Positions 1 through 6,030 of a stretch of DNA of 8,003 nucleotides are shown here, one piece after another (position 1 is the stretch's first letter; each line of letters opens with the position of its first letter). The stretch covers positions 1-8,003 of the forward strand of contig CAYOUD010000131.1 of NCBI GenBank assembly GCA_964407055.1, given 5' to 3'. The DNA is from JAQIBY01 sp964407055. GTDB lineage: Bacteria; Bacteroidota; Bacteroidia; Bacteroidales; ML635J-15. The position numbers were made by a program, and so were the translations under genes. Below the pieces are notes generated by a model. The model was given only the letters and a program-made list of their open reading frames with translations, ran no database searches and had not been told where the DNA came from.

Positions 1-903
1 CATGATTTTAGCAATAATGCCAAGCCAATCATCCTCAAAACCGACAGCCTTGGCAATGAAGAGTGGGTGCATGCTTATGGCAGCAATACATACAGTAATC
101 CACGTTTCACAGACATCATTGAAACCAAAGACTCTTGCATTCTGGTTTGCGGTGCATACACCTATGGTGAAACCTACGGAGGGCTTTACCCATACGATGG
201 TTGGATGCTTAAACTAAACCCGGATGGCAGTACCGTGTGGAATCGTAAATTTAGAGATTCAATTACCAGTGAAGGGGCTCAAAATGACTTCTATGCATAT
301 TACAAAGCAATAACAGAAAAAGAAAATGGCGAAATAATAGCTGTTGTTTCAACTATGTCTAATTTAGAAGGGGAATTTATTGGAGACAAATTCAGAATTC
401 GATGTCACTACCCCAATGGGGATATTAAATGGGATAAATACATTGACAGTGTAGGGAGTAGTGTAGCTGCCTTTTATCCAAACAGTATCGCATTGGACGA
501 AAATGAAAACATAATTGTCTCAGGTTATGGGGACTTCTATTATTATGATGTAAATGATGATTGGACTTACGATCAACGCATTTTCCTTATCAAAACCGAC
601 AGCCTTGGCAACGACCATTTTATTTCTGTAAGCGAACCACAAGCCAAGCCCATTACACGTTATAAGTTAGTTGTGTACCCAAACCCTGTGATTGATTATT
701 TGTTTATCGAAACACATGAAAATTTACAAACGGATTATGAACTTTCCATTGTCAACCAATCTGGGCAAATTGTTTATCAAAATCGCATAACAAAAGACGC
801 ATTAAGTTCCGGCATTTGCGTAAGTAATTTTACACCCGGAAATTATTTGATACAACTAAAAACTGAGGATAAGACTTTTTTTGGTAAATTTGTAAAGTAC
901 TAA
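1..903 (+). CDS. T9SS type A sorting domain-containing repeat protein, 3' part
   Basis: The frame is open from base 1 to the TAA at 901-903, giving 300 codons; the start and any signal peptide lie off the left edge. The protein has four copies of a roughly 60-residue repeat, each with a (I/L)K-x-(D/P)-x-x-G-(N/D)-x-x-W-like strand: codons about 10-22, 69-80, 133-144 and 195-207. The last copy ends HF rather than W. This spacing suggests beta-propeller-like blades. Codons about 226-300 form a C-terminal T9SS type A sorting domain: it opens with VVYPNPV, has a middle strand ELSIVNQSGQIVY, then FTPGNYLIQL, and ends FFGKFVKY. In this family the domain directs export across the outer membrane by the type IX system and is normally removed or exchanged for an anchor. 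The protein is therefore probably extracellular or surface-attached. No catalytic domain is visible and the specific role is unknown. It converges on dnaG with 31 bases between the stop codons and no clear hairpin there. Confidence 0.85.
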   Translation, partial: HDFSNNAKPIILKTDSLGNEEWVHAYGSNTYSNPRFTDIIETKDSCILVCGAYTYGETYGGLYPYDGWMLKLNPDGSTVWNRKFRDSITSEGAQNDFYAYYKAITEKENGEIIAVVSTMSNLEGEFIGDKFRIRCHYPNGDIKWDKYIDSVGSSVAAFYPNSIALDENENIIVSGYGDFYYYDVNDDWTYDQRIFLIKTDSLGNDHFISVSEPQAKPITRYKLVVYPNPVIDYLFIETHENLQTDYELSIVNQSGQIVYQNRITKDALSSGICVSNFTPGNYLIQLKTEDKTFFGKFVKY

Positions 904-934
904 GCAAACATAAAGAAAACCAAACAGATTACCT

Positions 935-2872
935 TCATTTCAAAATTACCATCCCATTCATGCTAGCAAGGTCACGAATCGTTTCAAGCACATCTTTCAT
1001 TTCCGTCTGAAGCTGCATAATTTCTTCAGTATTCGCTTCACTATTTTCCGTTTTATGAATTGCTTTGGCTTTATTCTCTAATCCTTTTTGAAGAATTTTT
1101 CGCTTGTATTGAATTATTAAATTGGGAACAATTTGTGGCAGTTTTTCATCTTCAGTTTCAATATGAGTCCCATGGTTTGCCCAATAGGGATCTAAACTAT
1201 ATCGATTCGTCAGTAATTCGGCACAAAGTTTCGCAATATTAGGATCCGGATGATTAATAAAACCTTGTTTTTCAATTACTTTACCCTCATTTAAAAGCTC
1301 GGCGGCAGTTTCAAACAGGGTATTATAAACCAGATTTTCAAATTCAAGCTCATCGTTACGAATTTCGCCGATAATATACTCAGCAACCCGTACTTTTTTC
1401 CCAACTTCATCCTCAAAAATCAACACGTCTCCATATAAAAGTAGCATCCGAATAATTTCCTTTTCGTGCTCTTCCATATAAACATTGGAGACATGTGCAG
1501 GAACCACAGGAATCACATTATCTTGCCTATGCAAAGATTTCTGTCGGTTTTTTCTTTGCTTTTCCTCTAATCGTCTTTTACGAATTTTCTGCAATTCAGA
1601 ATAAAGTACGTTTTCACCGATATCCAGCAATTTGCTGCAAGATTTAATGTAAACCGACTGTTTTATCTGATCATCAATTACCCCGATGCTTTTAACAATC
1701 CCTGTAACCAGTTCTGATCGGCGAATGGGGTCGTTTTGAGCATCTTCAAGCAATAATTTAGTTTTAAAATGGATAAAATCCTGCTTTTCGGATTCGATGT
1801 ATTCCTTCAGGCTTTCCGGCGTGTTGGCACGTGCAAAAGAGTCTGGGTCTTCTCCTTCGGGAAATAACACAACACGAACATTCATATCCTGTTCAAGAAA
1901 CATATCGATTCCGCGTAATGAAGCTTTTATACCAGCAGGGTCACCATCGTACAAAATAGTAACATTTGAGGTAAATCGCCGAATCAATCGGATTTGGTCT
2001 TCTGTAAGCGAAGTTCCGGATGAAGCCACAACATTTTCTATCTGCTTTTGATGCAAGGAAATCACATCGGTATATCCCTCAACCAAATAGCAATTGTCGG
2101 CCTGAACAATTGTACGTTTTGCCTGAAAAATGCCGTAAAGGACTTTGCTTTTATGATAGACATCCGATTCCGGAGAGTTAAGATATTTTGCGATTTTCTT
2201 TTCCGTACTCAAAGTCCGCCCGCCAAAGCCGATAACACGTCCTGCAACAGAATGAATCGGGAACATTACTCTTCCGCTAAACCGATCAGCTCGCCAGTTT
2301 TCTCGCACAATTGTCAGTCCTGTACTTTCAAGAAATTCAAGTTTATATCCCTTTCCGAGCGCATCATTTGTAAACACATCTTGTCCTTCAGGACAAAAAC
2401 CCAAATCAAATTTATCAATCATTTGATCGTTGATTGCCCGCTCCCGAAAATAGGAAAGCCCTACGGCCCTACCTCTTTCATCTTCAAGCAATTGTCGCAT
2501 AAAATATTTGCGAGCAAACTCATTGACAATCATCATAGACTCCCGATTGTCACGCTTTTGAATCTCTTCTTCAGAGGGCTTTTCCTCATGCACCGGAATT
2601 CCGTATTTTCCGGCAATAAATTTCAATGCTTCAGGATAAGACATGTGCTCATGCTCCATCACAAAAGACACCACATTCCCACCTTTCCCACAACCAAAAC
2701 ATTTATATATTCCTTTCGATTGAGAAACGTTAAATGAGGGGGTTTTTTCATTATGAAAAGGACACAAGCCGATATGATTGGTCCCGCTACGTTTGAGCTG
2801 GACAAAGTCAGAGATAACATCGACAATGTCGGCAGTGTCAAAAATACGGTCTATGGTCGCTTGGTCAATCAT
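935..2872 (-). CDS. dnaG: DNA primase DnaG
   Basis: A complete 645-residue primase, which makes the RNA primers for lagging-strand and origin synthesis and works with the replicative helicase DnaB. The N-terminal CHC2 zinc-binding domain shows C37, H40, C58 and C61 (CPFH and CFGC). The catalytic core follows, with the conserved RFSGRVMFPI segment (197-206) and the TOPRIM acidic residues E265 in EGYTDV and D309/D311 in DGDPAG, then EDPD at 341-344. A basic, Lys/Arg-rich linker at about 421-445 leads into a C-terminal region from about 466 that should correspond to the helicase-interacting domain, which is poorly conserved in the family. The ATG at 2870-2872 gives the expected short lead (MIDQATIDRIF) before the zinc finger. 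No Shine-Dalgarno is seen, as is usual in Bacteroidota. The gene diverges from the aminopeptidase operon and converges on the T9SS cargo gene, so it is probably monocistronic here. All key residues are present and there is no frameshift. Confidence 0.97.
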   Translation of the reverse strand: MIDQATIDRIFDTADIVDVISDFVQLKRSGTNHIGLCPFHNEKTPSFNVSQSKGIYKCFGCGKGGNVVSFVMEHEHMSYPEALKFIAGKYGIPVHEEKPSEEEIQKRDNRESMMIVNEFARKYFMRQLLEDERGRAVGLSYFRERAINDQMIDKFDLGFCPEGQDVFTNDALGKGYKLEFLESTGLTIVRENWRADRFSGRVMFPIHSVAGRVIGFGGRTLSTEKKIAKYLNSPESDVYHKSKVLYGIFQAKRTIVQADNCYLVEGYTDVISLHQKQIENVVASSGTSLTEDQIRLIRRFTSNVTILYDGDPAGIKASLRGIDMFLEQDMNVRVVLFPEGEDPDSFARANTPESLKEYIESEKQDFIHFKTKLLLEDAQNDPIRRSELVTGIVKSIGVIDDQIKQSVYIKSCSKLLDIGENVLYSELQKIRKRRLEEKQRKNRQKSLHRQDNVIPVVPAHVSNVYMEEHEKEIIRMLLLYGDVLIFEDEVGKKVRVAEYIIGEIRNDELEFENLVYNTLFETAAELLNEGKVIEKQGFINHPDPNIAKLCAELLTNRYSLDPYWANHGTHIETEDEKLPQIVPNLIIQYKRKILQKGLENKAKAIHKTENSEANTEEIMQLQTEMKDVLETIRDLASMNGMVILK

Positions 2873-2909
2873 AAAATCAAAAGCTATTTTTCGGAGTTTT
2901 TTGTCTTTA

Positions 2910-2917
2910 CAAAGATA
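2910..2917 (-). promoter_or_regulatory. Likely dnaG promoter -7 element
   Basis: On the minus strand this reads TATCTTTG, an exact match to the Bacteroidota -7 consensus TAnnTTTG. It ends 37 bases before the dnaG ATG, which would give a leader of about 30 bases. A clear TTTG at the -33 position is missing; only a T-rich stretch lies there (around 2935-2940). The call rests on motif match and position alone. Confidence 0.5.
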
Positions 2918-3051
2918 AGAAAAGCAATGGTTAAAAATGTGTTTTTGCTTTCATTTTTCGTCGAAATTAAGAATAGTTTTGACACTTCGTAAATAGCAGT
3001 GTGTTGATGATTATTTCAATAAATTAATTCAATTATTTTTTTGCCAACGCT

Positions 3052-3190
3052 ACCCTTTACCCCCAAAGAAGGGTGCGGGTGGATTCCCTTTAAGAATAAA
3101 GGATGCGGCTAGGGCGGCTCCCTTTAGGGATAAAGGGTGCGGGAAGGAAGGCTCCCTCTAAGAATAAAGGGTGCGGGTGGGGGTATTACT
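3052..3190. repeat. Palindromic intergenic repeat array, left block (units C-A-B-C)
   Basis: Four imperfect units follow one another. Each starts with a core (A)AAGG(G/A)TGCGG and most end in CTCCCT(T/C)TA. Cores begin at 3071 (type C, GCGGGTGG), 3101 (type A, GCGGCTAGGGCGG), 3135 (type B, GCGGGAAGGAAGG) and 3169 (type C again). Spacings are 30, 34 and 34 bases, so type C recurs after 98 bases. Inverted repeats fall on the junctions between units. The first unit is preceded by its own 6-bp stem, ACCCTT at 3052-3057 with AAGGGT at 3069-3074. The fourth unit decays after about 3184 into AT-rich sequence. The layout resembles the dispersed palindromic intergenic repeats found in many Bacteroidota genomes; that comparison is from memory. 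Confidence 0.8.
3120..3137. repeat. Best junction hairpin of the array (7-bp perfect stem)
   Basis: CCCTTTA (3120-3126), loop GGGA (3127-3130) and TAAAGGG (3131-3137) form a perfect 7-bp inverted repeat across the A-to-B junction. It extends by two more pairs (C3118-G3139, G3117-C3140) past a T-T mismatch. The same geometry with a 4-base loop recurs at the C-to-A junction (CCTTTA 3087-3092 with TAAAGG 3097-3102) and, with one C-A mismatch, at the B-to-C junction (3154-3160 with 3165-3171). No T-run follows the stems, so they do not look like intrinsic terminators. Confidence 0.7.
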
Positions 3191-3217
3191 CTAAAAGTTT
3201 TTTACACATATTTTCAA

Positions 3218-3317
3218 NNNNNNNNNNNNNNNNNNNNNNNNNNNNNNNNNNNNNNNNNNNNNNNNNNNNNNNNNNNNNNNNNNNNNNNNNNNNNNNNNNN
3301 NNNNNNNNNNNNNNNNN
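3218..3317. other. Assembly gap, 100 N
   Basis: Exactly 100 N are present, the customary placeholder for a gap of unknown length, so the true distance between the two repeat blocks is not known. The gap lies between two copies of the same repeat family, which suggests that assembly failed in the repeat. All coordinates to the right are relative to this arbitrary length. Confidence 0.98.
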
Positions 3318-3413
3318 AACGAAGGATGCGGCTAGGGCGGCTCCCTTAAAAGATAAAGGGTGCGGGAAGGAAAGCTCCCTCTAAGAACAAAGGATGCGGG
3401 TGGGACTCCTTTA
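3318..3413. repeat. Palindromic intergenic repeat array, right block (units A-B-C)
   Basis: Three units with cores beginning at 3324 (type A), 3358 (type B) and 3392 (type C) have the same order and the same 34-base spacing as the left block. Bases 3318-3403 align without gaps to 3095-3180, with about 8 differences in 86 positions. The A-to-B junction hairpin is weakened here: CCCTTAA at 3343-3349 faces TAAAGGG at 3354-3360 with one A-A mismatch. The block ends in AT-rich sequence just upstream of the aminopeptidase leader. Because the two copies differ, they are not simply the same contig end repeated on both sides of the gap. Confidence 0.78.
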
Positions 3414-3458
3414 TAAACAATCAAATTCATGCATATGAAAAATTATCCCAATCACCCC

Positions 3459-3487
3459 TTTCGCTTTCATTCATTTTTGTACCTTTA
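3459..3487 (+). promoter_or_regulatory. Candidate promoter of the aminopeptidase-pdxA-metG operon
   Basis: TACCTTTA at 3480-3487 matches the Bacteroidota -7 consensus TAnnTTTG at five of six fixed positions. It is preceded by TTTC (3459-3462) 17 bases upstream as an imperfect -33 element (consensus TTTG). Transcription would begin near 3493, leaving a leader of about 20-25 bases before the ATG at 3516. A competing match, CATTTTTG at 3472-3479, has no good upstream element. Confidence 0.4.
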
Positions 3488-3493
3488 AACTTT

Positions 3494-3506
3494 TAAAATT
3501 CAACAA
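3494..3506 (+). promoter_or_regulatory. 13-base leader sequence shared by two genes of the operon (copy 1)
   Basis: TAAAATTCAACAA occurs here, ending 9 bases before the aminopeptidase ATG, and again exactly at 4953-4965, ending 2 bases before the pdxA ATG. It is A-rich and has no Shine-Dalgarno character. It could be a shared ribosome-loading context or a coincidence of AT-rich leaders. Confidence 0.3.
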
Positions 3507-3515
3507 ACAAAAAAA

Positions 3516-4946
3516 ATGAAAACAGATATAAAATTAGTTAATTTTCGTTCTCCGGAAGACTCCGTTATTTATCTCATACACAAAGACACAGCGATTTCCG
3601 ATTTGTCATTTACAAAAACAGAAGCCGCTTATCTAAAAGAAAAAATTGAGACAGATACAGATTTTATTCACATCAATTCTTATTTCAAACAATCATTTGT
3701 GATTGTCATTGATGAAAATGTAAATGATAAAGCCCGCGAAGTACTGAGAGAAAAAGCGTATAAAGCCTGTTCCATCATAAATGAACACAAACTAAAAGGC
3801 ATTATTATTGATGACAAGAGCACTATTGCTACCGCTTGGTTTGATTTTGCTGAAGGACTGGCTTTATCGAATTATCAGTTCAACAAATATTTTAAAGCGC
3901 CAAAACGAAACAGTCTGAAAGAGATTTCCATTAAAAGCGAGCAGTGTGATGAAAGCAGTATTAAAAGCTTAAACGCATTGATTGAATCGGTATATTTTGC
4001 GCGGGATTGCGTTAACGAACCACACTCTTATTTGAATGCCGTTCGCTTTGCAGAATTGCTCGGAGAAACTGCACATAACACCGGATTGAAAGTGACAAGC
4101 TTTTTAAAAGCTGAAATTGAAGCGCATAAAATGGGCGGACTACTTGCTGTAAACAAAGGAAGCGAAGTCGGACCGAGCTTTACCATTATGGAATGGAAAC
4201 CGGAAAATGCCGTCAATGAAAAACCGATTGTTTTGGTAGGAAAGGGAGTGATGTTTGATACCGGCGGAGTGAGCCTAAAACCAACAAAAGGCAGCATGGA
4301 TTTGATGAAATCAGACATGGGCGGAGCTGCAGCAGTGGCCGGAAGCATGCTGAATGTCGCCAAATCAAAAATTCCTTTGCATATTATCGGGCTTATCCCG
4401 GCAACGGACAACCGACCCGGAAAAGATGCATACCTCCCACAGGATGTCATTCACATGTACGACGGCACAACGGTAGAAGTCTTAAACACCGATGCAGAAG
4501 GACGTATGATTCTTGCCGATGCATTGGCTTTTGCGAAACAATACAATCCCGAATTAGTAATTGATTTAGCAACCCTGACAGGAGCTGCTGAAGTAGCCGT
4601 CGGAATCAAAGCCATTGCCGCCATGGGTAACTCCCCCGAAAACATGGAGATACTCAAAAAGGCAGGATTTGCATGCCACGAGCGAATTGCAGAACTTCCT
4701 TTCTGGGATGATTATAAAGAACTTTTAAAATCTGATATTGCAGATTTACAAAATGTCGGCGGACAAAATGCTGGAGTAATTACTGCCGGAAAATTTCTGG
4801 AACACTTTACGGATTATCCCTACATACATCTGGACATCGCAGGTCCAGCCTTTTTAGAAGCTGCAGATTCTTATCGCGGCAAACAAGGAAGCGGTGTCGG
4901 TGTAAGACTTTTAAATGATTTTTTTTATTTTCGCATTCAAAAATAA
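3516..4946 (+). CDS. Leucyl aminopeptidase, M17 family
   Basis: A 476-residue cytosolic M17 metallo-aminopeptidase, which removes N-terminal residues from peptides using two divalent metal ions, typically as a hexamer. Residues about 1-155 form the variable N-terminal domain and about 160-476 the catalytic domain. By comparison with E. coli PepA, the metal ligands are K243, D248, D267, D326 and E328, and the catalytic residues are K255 and R330. They sit in VGKGVMFDTGG (241-251), MKSDMGGAAAV (264-274) and NTDAEGRM (324-331). The family signature normally ends in Leu; here it is Met331. The segment between D248 and D267 is one residue longer than in E. coli PepA (my alignment from memory). The ATG at 3516 follows an A-rich leader with no Shine-Dalgarno. 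It is the first gene of a three-gene rightward cluster, 21 bases before pdxA. I leave the symbol empty because several M17 paralogues (pepA, pepB types) occur and this one cannot be assigned securely. The E. coli DNA-binding role of PepA should not be assumed. Confidence 0.93.
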   Translation: MKTDIKLVNFRSPEDSVIYLIHKDTAISDLSFTKTEAAYLKEKIETDTDFIHINSYFKQSFVIVIDENVNDKAREVLREKAYKACSIINEHKLKGIIIDDKSTIATAWFDFAEGLALSNYQFNKYFKAPKRNSLKEISIKSEQCDESSIKSLNALIESVYFARDCVNEPHSYLNAVRFAELLGETAHNTGLKVTSFLKAEIEAHKMGGLLAVNKGSEVGPSFTIMEWKPENAVNEKPIVLVGKGVMFDTGGVSLKPTKGSMDLMKSDMGGAAAVAGSMLNVAKSKIPLHIIGLIPATDNRPGKDAYLPQDVIHMYDGTTVEVLNTDAEGRMILADALAFAKQYNPELVIDLATLTGAAEVAVGIKAIAAMGNSPENMEILKKAGFACHERIAELPFWDDYKELLKSDIADLQNVGGQNAGVITAGKFLEHFTDYPYIHLDIAGPAFLEAADSYRGKQGSGVGVRLLNDFFYFRIQK

Positions 4947-4952
4947 CAAACA

Positions 4953-4965
4953 TAAAATTCAACAA
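4953..4965 (+). promoter_or_regulatory. 13-base leader sequence shared by two genes of the operon (copy 2)
   Basis: This is an exact second copy of the sequence at 3494-3506, within the 21-base gap between the aminopeptidase stop and the pdxA start. The pdxA ATG has A at -3 and -6, as does the aminopeptidase ATG, a context common at Bacteroidota starts that lack a Shine-Dalgarno. Confidence 0.3.
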
Positions 4966-4967
4966 CT

Positions 4968-6017
4968 ATGAACAAAATACGATTGGGAATAACCCACGGA
5001 GATATCAACGGGATCAGCTATGAAATCATCATAAAAACCCTGAGTGATGCACGACTACTGGATATGTGCACACCAATTATTTATGGTTCACCGAAAGTCG
5101 CTGCTTATCATAAAAAAGCGATTAACAACAATGAATTCACCCCAAATCACATCAATGAAGCATCACAAGCAAATCCAAAACGCGTAAATATCATAAATGT
5201 GATTGATGAAAACATCCGTGTTGAACTGGGGAAAAGCACGGAAGAAGCGGGCGAATCGTCTTTTTTGGCGTTAGAAGCAGCTGTTAACGATTTAAAATCA
5301 AACAAAATTGATGCACTTTTGACTGCACCAATTAACAAACACAACATTCAAAGAGAAGGTTTTAAATTTCTCGGACATACAGAATACCTTGCAGAACGTT
5401 TTCAAACCGAAAATTATCTGATGTTAATGATAAGTGATGATATTCGTGTTGGTGTCGTTACCGGACATTTGCCTATATCTGAAGTTGCAAGCCATATCAC
5501 AAAAGATGCTGTTTTGAAAAAGATTAATGTGCTGAATAAAAGCCTTAAACAAGATTTCAAAATTCGAAAACCACGAATTGCAGTGCTGGGCTTAAATCCT
5601 CATATAGGAGACGAAGGGCTGCTGGGAAAAGAAGAACAGGAAATGATTACACCTGCACTTGAAGAAGCACGCGAAAAAGGCATTATGGCACTCGGGCCCT
5701 ATCCGGCTGACGGATTTTTCGGCAATCATCAGTTCCGTAATTTCGATGCCATTTTGGCAATGTATCACGACCAGGGACTTGCTCCGTTTAAAGCACTTGC
5801 AAAAGACGGTGGAGTAAATTTCACCGCTGGACTTCCCATAATACGCACATCTCCCGACCATGGAACCGCGTATGAAATTGCCGGCGACGGGAACGCGTCC
5901 GAAGAAGCTTTCCGGAAAGCACTCTATCTGGCAATTGATTTGCATAAAAATCGCAGCGAAGAAGACGCGCTTAAACTGGCAGCTGAAAAAGAAGGACTCA
6001 ACGATACAAATCAATAA
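4968..6017 (+). CDS. pdxA: 4-hydroxythreonine-4-phosphate dehydrogenase PdxA
   Basis: A complete 349-residue PdxA-family dehydrogenase. In the DXP-dependent vitamin B6 pathway, PdxA oxidises 4-phosphohydroxy-L-threonine with NAD(P); the product decarboxylates to 3-amino-2-oxopropyl phosphate, which PdxJ uses to make pyridoxine phosphate. The three metal-binding histidines of the family are present: H167 in VTGHLPI, H212 in LNPHIGDEG and H267 in MYHDQGLAPFK. The substrate-site GHTEY (136-140) and the SPDHGTAYEIAG segment (295-306) are also intact. The N-terminal glycine motif reads THGDINGISYE (9-19) instead of the more usual GDPAGIGPE, which I believe is a Bacteroidota version. Length is close to the family norm of about 330-350. 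The ATG is 21 bases after the aminopeptidase stop, and metG follows 13 bases after the pdxA stop. PdxA2-type enzymes acting on other 4-phosphorylated acids share these motifs, so substrate assignment rests on family resemblance; no pdxJ is in view. Confidence 0.92.
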   Translation: MNKIRLGITHGDINGISYEIIIKTLSDARLLDMCTPIIYGSPKVAAYHKKAINNNEFTPNHINEASQANPKRVNIINVIDENIRVELGKSTEEAGESSFLALEAAVNDLKSNKIDALLTAPINKHNIQREGFKFLGHTEYLAERFQTENYLMLMISDDIRVGVVTGHLPISEVASHITKDAVLKKINVLNKSLKQDFKIRKPRIAVLGLNPHIGDEGLLGKEEQEMITPALEEAREKGIMALGPYPADGFFGNHQFRNFDAILAMYHDQGLAPFKALAKDGGVNFTAGLPIIRTSPDHGTAYEIAGDGNASEEAFRKALYLAIDLHKNRSEEDALKLAAEKEGLNDTNQ

Positions 6018-6030
6018 AATCAGAAAAATC

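Larger units (their letters stand above)
2873..3515. other. Divergent intergenic region with repeat array and assembly gap
   Basis: This 643-base stretch lies between the divergent starts of dnaG and the aminopeptidase gene and carries no credible gene. From left to right it holds the likely dnaG promoter, an AT-rich stretch without recognisable features (about 2940-3050), a block of G-rich palindromic repeats (about 3052-3190), an AT-rich tail, 100 N, a second repeat block (3318-about 3413), and an AT-rich segment with the candidate aminopeptidase promoter. Frames that read through the repeats owe their openness to the repeat itself and to the N run. Confidence 0.85.

Noticed and set aside
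904..934. Bidirectional terminator between the T9SS cargo gene and dnaG
   Set aside because: Only 31 A-rich bases are present and no inverted repeat with a usable stem is visible.
2048..2737. Long + strand frame opposite dnaG (229 codons)
   Set aside because: It lies wholly antisense to the well-supported primase and has no recognisable domain.
3120..3137. Intrinsic terminator at the strongest hairpin
   Set aside because: No T-run follows on either strand, and the site lies between divergent gene starts rather than after a gene.
3103..3384. Open frames reading through the repeat array and the N run
   Set aside because: The frames cross 100 unknown bases, have no homologous domain, and encode only the repeat in translation. 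The 98-base period is not a multiple of three, so the reading frame would not be kept between rounds.
3066..3413. CRISPR array
   Set aside because: Units are directly adjacent, imperfect and differ by type, with no unique spacers of constant length and no cas gene nearby.
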